The notes under the pieces were generated by a model. That model was not told where the DNA came from and did not search any database. It was given only the letters and a program-made list of their open reading frames with translations. A stretch of DNA of 7,234 bases from an uncultured Lachnospiraceae bacterium (GTDB lineage: Bacteria; Bacillota; Clostridia; Lachnospirales; Lachnospiraceae). The DNA is taken from contig CAJUJG010000024.1 of assembly GCA_910586715.1 (NCBI GenBank), positions 13,027 through 20,260 on the forward strand. The letters are read 5' to 3'. This document shows positions 1 through 6,281 of the stretch, one piece after another; position 1 is the first letter of the stretch, and each line of letters begins with the position of its first letter. Position numbers and translations under genes: made by a program.

Positions 1-860
1 AAGCCTGCCGCCCCCTCCTGATACAGATAATTTTTCACCTCATCAAGCCGTGCATTCGCGTCCCCAACGCCAAGATCATACATCTTTTGCAGCGTTTCGG
101 GATTTTTTTCAATCCTGCTCATTTTAATCCGCGTGGACGGACGGATTACGAAAAGACCGCCCTCTTTTTCCAACGCGTTCAACCGCTGCACACAACTGTT
201 GTAATTGCTGTGCCGTTCGCGCAGCTTTTTTTCAAAGCGGGCATATTTTTTGCCGTAAACCGCCTTTGTCATAAACGGGGAAACCGGACCTTTTATATAG
301 TCCGCGTCCTTTGTTAAAACAACCACAAGCCTGTCATATCCCATCTCCAAAAACTTCTCAAACGGAATGCTGTCCGCAACCGCTCCGTCCATGTAACGCC
401 TGCCGTCGATTTCGACCGGTCTTGCCACAAACGGCATGGACGCCGACGCACGCAGCGTTTCCATCTGCGCAAACGCGTCCGTTATCCGGATATACTCGGC
501 GTCGCCTGTCTCAAGGTTTGTCACCACCGCATAAAACGGGACCTTTGACGCCATAAACGTCTCATTGTCAAACACGTCAAGCTTAGATGGCACGGTATAA
601 TATGCGTACTGCGTGTCAATAATGTTTCCCGTCTTTAAGAGCGGCCGAAACCCCATATAATTTTTATCACTGTTAAATTTTTTATTATAGCGTATCACGC
701 GTCCTTTCTGTTTGGACAACAGATTAATGCCAAACAGCGCCCCCGCCGACACGCCGATTACCCCGTCAAAGCCGATGTCATGATCCATAAATACATCCAA
801 AACGCCTGCCGTGTACACCCCGCGCATGGCGCCGCCCTCGAGTACCAGTCCTGTTTTCAT
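1..860 (-). CDS. Patatin-like phospholipase family protein (YjjU-like), 3' end cut by window edge
   Basis: This is a predicted cytoplasmic serine acyl-hydrolase of the patatin family, which uses a Ser-Asp dyad to cleave lipid acyl esters. The frame is open for 286 codons from ATG 860 to base 3 with no stop, so the last residues lie outside the window. The sequence shows the oxyanion-hole motif GGAMRG (residues 9-14), the nucleophile elbow GVSAG (36-40, Ser38) and the catalytic Asp in DGA (Asp158), followed by ADSIPFEKF. The order and spacing fit the YjjU-like bacterial patatins of about 280-300 residues, so only a short C-terminal piece should be missing. The start is supported by an AGGAG ribosome binding site about 10 bases upstream. 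There is no signal peptide or membrane helix. A promoter of its own lies just upstream, so it need not depend on the M56 gene before it. The physiological substrate cannot be told from sequence. Confidence 0.9.
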   Translation of the reverse strand, partial: MKTGLVLEGGAMRGVYTAGVLDVFMDHDIGFDGVIGVSAGALFGINLLSKQKGRVIRYNKKFNSDKNYMGFRPLLKTGNIIDTQYAYYTVPSKLDVFDNETFMASKVPFYAVVTNLETGDAEYIRITDAFAQMETLRASASMPFVARPVEIDGRRYMDGAVADSIPFEKFLEMGYDRLVVVLTKDADYIKGPVSPFMTKAVYGKKYARFEKKLRERHSNYNSCVQRLNALEKEGGLFVIRPSTRIKMSRIEKNPETLQKMYDLGVGDANARLDEVKNYLYQEGAAG

Positions 861-892
861 GCCGCATTGCTCCTATTTGTTTTTCCTTATAT

Positions 893-921
893 ATCTTAAC
901 GAAAATCCGAATTTTATGCAA
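893..921 (-). promoter_or_regulatory. Probable sigma-A promoter for the patatin-like gene
   Basis: On the minus strand a -35-like TTGCAT (916-921) and a -10-like TAAGAT (893-898) are separated by exactly 17 bases. They lie 33 bases or more ahead of the ATG at 860, in an A/T-rich gap. Predicted transcription would begin near 886, leaving a short leader with the AGGAG site. The -35 match is weak (3 of 6), the -10 match 4 of 6. The same -35 hexamer occurs in the BlaI promoter in this window. Confidence 0.4.
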
Positions 922-956
922 GATGAAACAAAGAACTTTTTATATTTCGGCTGTTT

Positions 957-974
957 GCGTTTCAGATGAAACGC
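957..974 (-). other. Small perfect hairpin directly after the M56 stop codon
   Basis: A 7-bp inverted repeat (GCGTTTC / GAAACGC) with a 4-base loop begins at the base after the M56 stop codon. It has no T-run on either side, so it is not a standard intrinsic terminator. It may protect the mRNA 3' end or act as a weak pause or termination site before the patatin promoter. Apart from this hairpin and that promoter, nothing else is seen in the 861-974 gap. Confidence 0.35.
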
Positions 975-3311
975 TTAGAAATCAAAGGCTTCAAAAGCGT
1001 TAAATGCATCAAAGGCATTAAAGGCATTAAAATTATCAAAATCATTCAAATTATCAAATTCATTTAATTTGTCCCCCAAAACAGCAGCGAATGATATTTT
1101 TTTATCCGACTGTGCCCGTAAAAGCCACTCCTTTTGCTCCTCCTTTGTCAAATGCGACACAACAATGGAAAATTTGGCAATATCACCCTGCTCATAACTG
1201 CTGTTCGCAAAGGTCTGAAGCTGTTCTGTGCCTATCCGGTCACACAGAATGGCAAAAAACGCGATTTTATTATCCTCATACGCCTGATCGGCATAAAGCG
1301 CAAGCTGCTCCGCGCTCATCGCATCTGCGGCTACGGAAAAAAACGCAACCTGATCCGTATGGTAAATCTTATCATAGCACTGCGTCCGCACTGTCTCATC
1401 TACCGCGGCAAGCACGGCGGAAAATCCCAAAAGATCCTCTTTTTCATAGCATTCCTGCACATACTCCGTTACACGGTTTTCTTCCACGTAATCAATCCGC
1501 CGGACAAGCGTCATCTTAATCTGCATGCCGCTATTGCGTGTGTCTATCTGGTGAAGCAGCGTTCCGACTGCCGCATATGCCTCCTGATGTGCCTGACACA
1601 CCTGCTCCGCCTCCTGCGTGAAATAGACAGTCCGCTTCGAATCGTCCGCAAGCGTGATTTCCTTCTGATACGCAGAGTTTGGATCTTCTCCCAAGTCCTG
1701 CATAATGTTGCGTGTGCCCGTGCTCTGTGCCAACACAATCACAAACGGCTTTTCATAATATGCGCTCTGCATAAAGGTATACTCGCCCGCCTGATTTTGC
1801 TTTTGATTTTCCTTTTCCCTCCGCCAACCGTCGGACAGTTCAATTTGTCTTGCGGCTTTTAGCGCAATATCCATCTCCCTCTGCGTATAATACCCCTTTG
1901 CCATTCCTACGTCTAACTGCTGTTTTACCTGTGCAGCTATATTTTGCCCTTCCGTAAACGGTCCCAATGACGTATAACCGTCCGCTCTCACAAGAACAAT
2001 GCCGATTGTCCCGTCTGAAAATGAGGAATCCGGTACGTCAATCATCCGCGCGCCGTCATATAAAATATAGAAGGCGTTGTCGTTTTCATCGTACAAAACA
2101 CTGTCATACAACGACTTTTCGCCGTTCTCATCCGCTTTCTGTTCCTCTGTCAAAACCTCGTCCGCCAGTTCTTCCCCTAACAGCTTCTCCTCAGCCGTTT
2201 TCTCTTTGAAATCCGCCTTTTGCCCCCGTCCCTGCATGGCATAGACGCCAAGCGACTGAAAGCAGACGCAAACCAGTATTGTCAAAACAGCCGTTACTGC
2301 CGTAACTGCTTTCGACTTTTTGTGAAATTCCATAATTGCACCCAACCTTTCCTTTAACTCTTTTGCCCCCTCCGTCAGCGTAACCGAGGCGAGCGAACTT
2401 TTGTACGCATCATCCGTTTTCAGAAACAACAACAGCGTATCGCCGTACGCTTTCTTTTCCGTGTCATCCAGCGTGTGTATCACCGCCTCGTCGCAGGACA
2501 GCTCACACGCCCTTGTAACCTCCCGCTCCAAAAGATATACAAACGGATTAAACCAGTGCATGCAGACCGCAATCTGAACAATCCATTTATACACAAGATC
2601 CCATCGTTTTAAGTGCGTCAGCTCATGTGTAAAAATGTAGCGCAATTCCTGTTCGCCTGCTGCCCGCTTTGGTAAAATGATACGCGGATGAAAAAAACCG
2701 ACCGCCATCGGTGAGGCAATCAGCGGATTTTTGTATAATCCGACCGTACGTCTGTTTTGCAGGTTTTCCATGCAGTCCGATAAGAGATTCAACGTTTCTA
2801 AATCCGGCACCTCCTGACTTCCGGCTCTAACATAGCGCAGAAAGCCTTGGTATATCGTCACCTTTCGGATTAAAAGCGTCAGGGCAATCGCAGACCATAC
2901 AAAGAAAGCATATAACCAAATATCATCCGAAGGCTGCACTGCTGCGCTATCCGAAAACGCAGGAATTCCATTTGAGACCGGCTGACTACCCACAATTACC
3001 GGACTGTCCGCATTCATCGCGTCGTTATGTTCCACTCCTATGCCTGTACGTCCCATTCCCGTATCTGCCGCAGCATTTACCGACGCATTTTTCACTGCAT
3101 TTTGCGCAGTCTCAAACAAAAATCCGACAATCGTCGTATCCGGTGAAAACGGAACAAGAAACCGCAGCGCGACGGCTAATAAAATATAATACTGCCAGCA
3201 TTTACTGACACGCTTACCGTATAACCGTTTCAATGCAAGCAGCACGAGAAACAGCAGCGTTCCTGACAGCGACAGGGACAGCACTACTTTTAACCATTCA
3301 CCCATTTCCAT
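975..3311 (-). CDS. M56-family (BlaR1/MecR1-type) membrane metallopeptidase with a repeat-rich extracellular domain
   Basis: This is a 778-residue predicted membrane sensor-protease, paired with the BlaI-family repressor just upstream. In the known family, a signal sensed outside activates a cytoplasmic zinc protease, which leads to inactivation of the repressor. Helices are seen near residues 9-27, 39-55, 131-149 and 334-358, the BlaR1 layout. The cytoplasmic loop holds the zinc motif HELTH (229-233, Glu230 catalytic) and ELSCDEAV (Glu270, Asp274). The outer part, about 359-778, shows no SxxK/SxN/KTG arrangement of a penicillin-binding sensor. It carries an AFYILYDG...GYTSLGPFTEG segment, then five ~28-residue repeats (614-751) and a 27-residue tail of FNA/FDA-type units (752-778). 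BlaR1 itself is about 585 residues. The ATG at 3311 is chosen because GGAAGGAG sits 7 bases upstream. A start at 3371 in the same frame would overlap the blaI-like gene and lacks this site. The signal sensed is unknown. Confidence 0.9.
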   Translation of the reverse strand: MEMGEWLKVVLSLSLSGTLLFLVLLALKRLYGKRVSKCWQYYILLAVALRFLVPFSPDTTIVGFLFETAQNAVKNASVNAAADTGMGRTGIGVEHNDAMNADSPVIVGSQPVSNGIPAFSDSAAVQPSDDIWLYAFFVWSAIALTLLIRKVTIYQGFLRYVRAGSQEVPDLETLNLLSDCMENLQNRRTVGLYKNPLIASPMAVGFFHPRIILPKRAAGEQELRYIFTHELTHLKRWDLVYKWIVQIAVCMHWFNPFVYLLEREVTRACELSCDEAVIHTLDDTEKKAYGDTLLLFLKTDDAYKSSLASVTLTEGAKELKERLGAIMEFHKKSKAVTAVTAVLTILVCVCFQSLGVYAMQGRGQKADFKEKTAEEKLLGEELADEVLTEEQKADENGEKSLYDSVLYDENDNAFYILYDGARMIDVPDSSFSDGTIGIVLVRADGYTSLGPFTEGQNIAAQVKQQLDVGMAKGYYTQREMDIALKAARQIELSDGWRREKENQKQNQAGEYTFMQSAYYEKPFVIVLAQSTGTRNIMQDLGEDPNSAYQKEITLADDSKRTVYFTQEAEQVCQAHQEAYAAVGTLLHQIDTRNSGMQIKMTLVRRIDYVEENRVTEYVQECYEKEDLLGFSAVLAAVDETVRTQCYDKIYHTDQVAFFSVAADAMSAEQLALYADQAYEDNKIAFFAILCDRIGTEQLQTFANSSYEQGDIAKFSIVVSHLTKEEQKEWLLRAQSDKKISFAAVLGDKLNEFDNLNDFDNFNAFNAFDAFNAFEAFDF
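978..1058 (-). repeat. 9-nt tandem repeat (nine units) encoding the M56 C-terminal tail
   Basis: Nine in-frame 9-nt units fill the last 81 coding bases of the M56 gene. Each encodes a tripeptide beginning with Phe (once Leu): FDN, LND, FDN, FNA, FNA, FDA, FNA, FEA, FDF. Two adjacent units are identical (TTTAATGCC), and TTTGATAAT occurs twice. A diverged tenth unit (LNE) precedes at 1059-1067. Because the unit is a multiple of three, gain or loss of copies changes tail length without a frameshift. Confidence 0.85.
1059..1472 (-). repeat. Five ~28-residue protein repeats in the M56 outer domain
   Basis: Residues 614-751 of the M56 protein align as five consecutive units of about 23-30 residues. 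The loose pattern is A-Y-E-x-x-x-I-A-F-F-x-x-L-x-D-x-(M/I/L)-x-x-E-Q-L. Examples are QVAFFSVAADAMSAEQL, KIAFFAILCDRIGTEQL and DIAKFSIVVSHLTKEEQ. The DNA is diverged between units, so this is an old protein repeat, unlike the recent 9-nt array that follows. Such helical repeats often form a solenoid that binds a peptide, protein or wall polymer; that role is inference. Confidence 0.75.
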
Positions 3312-3318
3312 AATCACA

Positions 3319-3326
3319 CTCCTTCC
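3319..3326 (-). promoter_or_regulatory. Ribosome binding site that fixes the M56 start
   Basis: On the minus strand GGAAGGAG stands 7 bases before ATG 3311. It lies in the 26-base gap between the stop of the BlaI-like gene and that ATG. This supports the start at 3311 rather than the longer frame from 3371, and indicates an operon with close translational linkage. Confidence 0.75.
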
Positions 3327-3337
3327 AAACCAGCCTG

Positions 3338-3721
3338 TTAATCCGTTTCTTTCCTGCTTTGGCTTTCCCAAAATGTTTCAATTTCCTTTAAATCCTCCGT
3401 CGAAAGCATTTCCTGCTGCACCAAAGCCGACACCAAATTTTTGACATCGCCCCCATACACCTTGTCCAAAAAACTGTGCGTCTGCATTGTCTGATATTCC
3501 TGCTGCGTCACAACCGCGGCGTACTCGTTTCGCCTGCCGATTTTTTTCGTCTTTAAAAACTTTTTTTCAATCAGGCGGGAAAGCAGCGTCAGCACTGTAT
3601 TTTTCTTCCACTCATTGCTGTCCTTTTCCAATTCTTCCATAATATAAGAGTATAGTGCCGTTCCCCCGTTTTTCCAAATAATTTTCATCAGTACCAGTTC
3701 CGACTCCGAAATTTGCTGCAT
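3338..3721 (-). CDS. BlaI/MecI/CopY-family transcriptional repressor
   Basis: This 127-residue protein has the usual length and layout of the BlaI family. Residues 1-70 form a winged helix-turn-helix starting ISESELVLMKIIWKNG, with a recognition-helix region NTVLTLLSRLIEKKFL (41-56) and a wing. A C-terminal dimerisation part (about 75-120) contains NLVSALVQQEMLSTEDLKEI. It should bind operators as a dimer and repress its own operon, and be relieved by its M56 partner, whose gene begins 26 bases downstream. The ATG at 3721 has a strong AAGGAGG site 8 bases upstream. In classical staphylococcal BlaI the protease cuts an Asn-Phe bond in this C-terminal helix. The aligned pair here, from memory of that sequence, is Ala99-Leu100, so the cleavage signal differs. 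No beta-lactamase gene is in the window, so the regulon is unknown. Confidence 0.92.
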   Translation of the reverse strand: MQQISESELVLMKIIWKNGGTALYSYIMEELEKDSNEWKKNTVLTLLSRLIEKKFLKTKKIGRRNEYAAVVTQQEYQTMQTHSFLDKVYGGDVKNLVSALVQQEMLSTEDLKEIETFWESQSRKETD

Positions 3722-3745
3722 GCAATCGTCCTCCTTTTATCTCAA

Positions 3746-3757
3746 CAATTTGTAGGC
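3746..3757 (-). promoter_or_regulatory. Candidate BlaI-type operator, downstream copy
   Basis: Minus-strand GCCTACAAATTG contains TACA and overlaps the 9-base imperfect dyad ACAA-A-TTGT. It shares GCCTACAA with the copy 25 bases upstream and lies just after the -10 box, over the expected start of transcription. BlaI/MecI proteins are known to bind TACA/TGTA dyads. Assignment to this repressor is inference. Confidence 0.5.
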
Positions 3758-3763
3758 ATATTT

Positions 3764-3792
3764 ATATTAACACATTGTAGGCTATAATGCAA
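3764..3792 (-). promoter_or_regulatory. Probable promoter of the BlaI–M56 operon
   Basis: TTGCAT (3787-3792) and TAATAT (3764-3769) are separated by 17 bases. TGT stands immediately before the -10 box, giving an extended -10 element. It lies 43 bases or more upstream of ATG 3721. One operator candidate sits inside the spacer and another just downstream, the usual arrangement for an autorepressed BlaI operon. Confidence 0.55.
3771..3782 (-). promoter_or_regulatory. Candidate BlaI-type operator, copy inside the promoter spacer
   Basis: Minus-strand GCCTACAATGTG contains TACA and the dyad ACA-A-TGT, and lies between the -35 and -10 boxes. Binding here would block RNA polymerase. It repeats GCCTACAA of the downstream copy. 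A third, weaker resemblance (AATTTGTA on the plus strand at 3846-3853) lies further upstream. Confidence 0.5.
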
Positions 3793-3815
3793 TACGTCTT
3801 TGATGTTTTTATTTA

Positions 3816-3897
3816 ATGACATATTTCCTTTATCCGAACTTTTGTAATTTGTAAATCGAGTAGAGAAGATTCATCGGTTTGATGACATATTTCCTTT
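3816..3897. repeat. Pair of perfect 16-bp direct repeats in the intergenic region
   Basis: ATGACATATTTCCTTT occurs at 3816-3831 and again, unchanged, at 3882-3897, with starts 66 bases apart. The repeats stand between the nitroreductase terminator and the BlaI promoter. The DNA between them is A/T-rich and shows no terminal inverted repeats or usable frame. They could be a binding-site pair for an activator, or the trace of a small duplication or insertion. No function can be assigned. Confidence 0.8.
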
Positions 3898-3910
3898 GGG
3901 TGCCCGTGTG

Positions 3911-3947
3911 CATAAAAAAAGCACTTACTTTTACCGTAAATGCTTTT
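3911..3947 (-). terminator. Rho-independent terminator after the nitroreductase gene
   Basis: On the minus strand a 12-bp stem (AAAAGCATTTAC paired with GTAAGTGCTTTT, one G-T pair) with a 7-base loop is followed at once by a further run of T. It lies about 50 bases after the nitroreductase stop codon and should end the sms–nitroreductase transcript before the BlaI promoter. Confidence 0.85.
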
Positions 3948-3998
3948 CGATATTACTGTTTCTTCAACATTCAGCTCTCCCTGTTCGCCGAAAACACC

Positions 3999-4541
3999 TT
4001 ATACAAATTTTACCAAATCATCCACACTCTTGCGTTTCGGCGCCTCCGGCGCCTCATCCGCGTAGCCCATTGCCACAAGCGCAGCAACCTTCTGCCCTGC
4101 GTCAAGACCAATGATTTGTGCAACCTTATTCTCGTCAAAAATGCCAAGAATCACACAGCCCAATCCCTTGTCATGCGCCGCAAGGCTAAACGTCTGCGTC
4201 GCAAGCCCCGCATCAAATACTTCCCAACGGTCCTCTTTGGAAGTTGAATAAGATCCGTCTCTTTCAAAACCGCTCCTGCCATGTACCATTGTCACAACCA
4301 CAAGCGCCGGAGCGTCGTTGATAATGCCTTTGTTATGTTCAAATCCAAGCGTCGCCTCCTCAGCGATTTTCGCCTTCATATCTGCGTTCTCTACAACCGT
4401 ATAACGCGTTACCTGTGTGTTCTTCCATGAAGGAGCATATGCTGCAGCAGCTACAATTTCCCGCACAGTTTCCTGCTCTACCTGCTGCGGCTTAAACTTG
4501 CGAATACTCCGACGCGTCTCAATGCACTGTAATGTTTCCAT
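3999..4541 (-). CDS. Nitroreductase-family FMN oxidoreductase
   Basis: This 180-residue protein is a compact single-domain nitroreductase-fold enzyme, expected to bind FMN as a dimer and reduce substrates with NAD(P)H. The sequence shows the N-terminal FMN-phosphate motif RRSIRKF (10-16), APSWKNTQ (36-43), a WEVFDAGLATQTFSLAA helix (106-122), GLGCVILGIFDE (126-137) and VAMGY (156-160). Length and motif order are normal for the family, and there is no fused ferredoxin domain. The start is supported by GAGG 7 bases upstream. It follows the SufB/D-like gene by 40 bases with no terminator between, so it is probably co-transcribed. A weak internal promoter (TTGTGA 4599-4604, 18 bases, TATTAA 4575-4580) is possible. 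Family members act on nitroaromatics, quinones or flavins; the natural substrate here is not evident. Confidence 0.92.
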   Translation of the reverse strand: METLQCIETRRSIRKFKPQQVEQETVREIVAAAAYAPSWKNTQVTRYTVVENADMKAKIAEEATLGFEHNKGIINDAPALVVVTMVHGRSGFERDGSYSTSKEDRWEVFDAGLATQTFSLAAHDKGLGCVILGIFDENKVAQIIGLDAGQKVAALVAMGYADEAPEAPKRKSVDDLVKFV

Positions 4542-4581
4542 AAAAATACCTCGCTTTCGTGATACGTATATAAATTAATAG

Positions 4582-5499
4582 TTACTTTAAAAAACCGTTC
4601 ACAATCTGCTCCTCCGCCTCCGCTTCGGTCAAACCAAGCGTCATTAACTTAATCAATTGCTCGCCTGCAATTTTCCCGATTGCCGCCTCGTGTATCAGAC
4701 TTGCATCAAGGTGATTAGCCGTAATTTCCGGAATAGCGCGCACCACCGCGTTGTCCATGATAATCGCGTCGCACTCCGAATGTCCGGCGCACTTATTATT
4801 GCCGTTAATATGAGAGTAAAACGTCTGTTCTGACGCGTCTTTTGCTACCGAACGCGAAATCACATTTGTGCTCGAATCCTCGCCGTCCAAATCCACATAA
4901 AAATTGGTCGTCGCCTTCTGTTTTCCGTGCGTCATCAGCTTTTCCTTAATCACAAGCTGCGCGCCTTTTCCAAGCTTTGCCCTTGTGACACGCTCCGTCG
5001 AATCCACGCCCTTAATCTGCACCGTGTCCATTTCCATGTAACTGTTTTCATCCATCTCCACCACGGTTTCCGGGTTCATAATGCGCTCACCCGTACCCTC
5101 GCCTGTACCGTAATGCTTTTCCACATACCGGATTTTTGCATTTTTGCCCACATAAAACGTATGAATACCGCTGTGCTCACTCGCCTTGTCGCCGCCGTTG
5201 TGAATACCGCAGCCTGCGACAATCGTAACGTCACAGTCCTCACCGATGTGAAAATCATTGTACACCAGTTCCTTTAATCCGGTCTGTGTCATTAACACCG
5301 GAATATGCACGCTTTCGCGCTTTGTTCCCGGCTTGATATAAATATCAATGCCCGGTTTGTCCTCCTTTGTGACAATCTCAATATGTTCCGTCGAACGTCT
5401 GCCTGCCGCCTCACCGTTTGCACGGATATTGTAGGCGCCCGCAGGCACGTCATGCAGGTCTGCCACCTGCATCAATAACGTCTTCTGAAGCTCATCCAT
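4582..5499 (-). CDS. smsB: SufB/SufD-family Fe-S cluster assembly scaffold (SmsB-like)
   Basis: This 305-residue protein is the single SufB/D-type partner of the SufC-like ATPase upstream. In this family the scaffold binds the ATPase and builds Fe-S clusters in the cytoplasm. The C-terminal core is characteristic: a Cys in HSECDAII (Cys243), then LIHEAAIGKI (His270, Glu271) and EQLIKLMTLGLTEAEAEEQIVNGF. Cys243 and Glu271 match by motif, from memory, the essential Cys405 and Glu434 of E. coli SufB. Two other Cys (97 and 237) are also present. It is much shorter than E. coli SufB (about 495 residues) and fits the short SmsB of the SUF-like minimal system. ATG 5499 is chosen because AGGAGG lies 8 bases upstream; the frame is open to 5622, but that extension only overlaps the ATPase gene. 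The start overlaps the upstream stop by 8 bases, implying coupled translation. No SufS, SufU or second SufB/D gene is in the window. Confidence 0.9.
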   Translation of the reverse strand: MDELQKTLLMQVADLHDVPAGAYNIRANGEAAGRRSTEHIEIVTKEDKPGIDIYIKPGTKRESVHIPVLMTQTGLKELVYNDFHIGEDCDVTIVAGCGIHNGGDKASEHSGIHTFYVGKNAKIRYVEKHYGTGEGTGERIMNPETVVEMDENSYMEMDTVQIKGVDSTERVTRAKLGKGAQLVIKEKLMTHGKQKATTNFYVDLDGEDSSTNVISRSVAKDASEQTFYSHINGNNKCAGHSECDAIIMDNAVVRAIPEITANHLDASLIHEAAIGKIAGEQLIKLMTLGLTEAEAEEQIVNGFLK

Positions 5500-6220
5500 G
5501 TATACATCCTCCTGCATTATGCCTGCACGCAAAGCCGTCGTCCAAAAGCTGCGGCAAAATCTCGTCCCTCGTCCCCACATTCGTAATTTCGCCGCTTGCA
5601 ATGACCACAATTTCGTCCGCAATATTCAAAATCCGCTCCTGATGTGAAATAATCACGATATTTCCCTGCGTCTGTCCGTGCATGCTTTCAAATACCTTAA
5701 TTAAATTCTGAAAACTCCACAAATCAATGCCCGCCTCCGGCTCGTCAAACACCGAAAGCTTTGTGCCGCGCGCAATGACCGTCGCAATCTCAATACGCTT
5801 TAACTCGCCTCCCGAAAGGCTTGCATTCACCTCGCGGTTGATGTAATCCCGCGCACAAAGTCCCACCTCCGAGAGGTATTTGCACGCACCGTCAACGCTC
5901 AGCCGCTCTCCCGCCGCCAGCCGGATTAAGTCAAGCACCGTAATGCCTTTAAAACGCACGGGCTGCTGAAACGCAAAGCTGATTCCAAGCCGCGCCCGCT
6001 CGGTCACGGACAATTCCGTAATATCCTGTCCGTCCAAAAAAATCTGCCCTTCGGTCGGCTGTATAATGCCTGCAATCAGTTTCGCAAGCGTGGACTTTCC
6101 GCCGCCGTTAGGACCCGTAATTGCCGTAAACCGTTGATCTATCTTTAAATTCACCTGATTTAAAATATCTTTTCCATCTCCGTCATTCACATGATAAGAG
6201 ATGTTTTTTAACTCTAACAC
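5492..6220 (-). CDS. smsC: SufC-like Fe-S assembly ABC ATPase (SmsC-like), GTG start
   Basis: This 242-residue soluble ABC ATPase should power Fe-S cluster assembly on the SufB/D-like partner encoded just downstream. Numbered from the GTG start, it has Walker A GPNGGGKST (36-44), a Q-loop in FAFQQPVRF, the signature LSGGELKR (135-142), Walker B LSVFDEPEAGID (155-166, catalytic Glu160) and H-loop His193. There are no membrane helices. The ATG at 6235 has no ribosome binding site. GGAGG lies within its first codons, 8 bases ahead of GTG 6220, and a start there gives the family-typical N-terminus MLELKNISYHVND. GTG 6220 is therefore preferred. The C-terminus carries two Cys (232 and 239) in an ACRHNAGGC segment. 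The gene has its own promoter and overlaps the scaffold gene by 8 bases. Confidence 0.9.
   Translation of the reverse strand: MLELKNISYHVNDGDGKDILNQVNLKIDQRFTAITGPNGGGKSTLAKLIAGIIQPTEGQIFLDGQDITELSVTERARLGISFAFQQPVRFKGITVLDLIRLAAGERLSVDGACKYLSEVGLCARDYINREVNASLSGGELKRIEIATVIARGTKLSVFDEPEAGIDLWSFQNLIKVFESMHGQTQGNIVIISHQERILNIADEIVVIASGEITNVGTRDEILPQLLDDGFACRHNAGGCIHG
5508..5513 (-). promoter_or_regulatory. Ribosome binding site that fixes the SufB/D-like start
   Basis: AGGAGG on the minus strand, inside the last codons of the ATPase gene, stands 8 bases before ATG 5499. It decides for this start over the longer open frame and supports coupled translation of the two subunits. Confidence 0.8.
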
Positions 6221-6228
6221 GTATTCTG

Positions 6229-6233
6229 CCTCC
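6229..6233 (-). promoter_or_regulatory. Ribosome binding site that fixes the GTG start of the SufC-like gene
   Basis: GGAGG on the minus strand lies 8 bases before GTG 6220. It directly follows the alternative ATG at 6235, so it cannot serve that codon. No comparable site precedes that ATG. Confidence 0.7.
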
Positions 6234-6246
6234 ATTCTATGACGTA

Positions 6247-6277
6247 TTGCAGCCGTATCGTACCCCTCCGGCTACAA
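6247..6277 (-). promoter_or_regulatory. Hairpin in the leader of the SmsC-SmsB operon
   Basis: In the transcript, TTGTAGCCG pairs with CGGCTGCAA (9 bp with one G-U pair) around a 13-base loop that contains GGAGGGG. It begins at about the predicted transcription start near 6275. It has no T-run, so it is not a terminator. A role in mRNA stability or in controlling translation of the Fe-S genes is possible but unproven. Confidence 0.4.
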
Positions 6278-6281
6278 TTCA

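Noticed and set aside
957..974. Intrinsic terminator of the M56 operon
   Set aside because: The stem is perfect but only 7 bp, and no T-run follows on either strand, so it is listed only as a hairpin.
1134..1862. Long plus-strand open frame (242 codons) inside the M56 gene
   Set aside because: It is antisense to a well-supported coding region, lacks a ribosome binding site and recognisable motifs, and its residues are typical of an out-of-frame shadow.
3742..3822. 26-codon minus-strand frame (MSLNKNIKDV...) starting in the 16-bp repeat
   Set aside because: It covers the BlaI promoter and both operators, and the AAAGGA before it is too close to the ATG. The first repeat copy gives only a five-codon frame. 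Probably chance.
3879..4247. Plus-strand open frame of 122 codons over the nitroreductase 3' end
   Set aside because: It overlaps the terminator and the nitroreductase on the opposite strand and shows no protein-family signal.
5500..5622. N-terminal extension of the SufB/D-like protein (about 41 residues)
   Set aside because: It overlaps the C-terminal codons of the ATPase in another frame and looks unlike the family, while a strong ribosome binding site marks ATG 5499.
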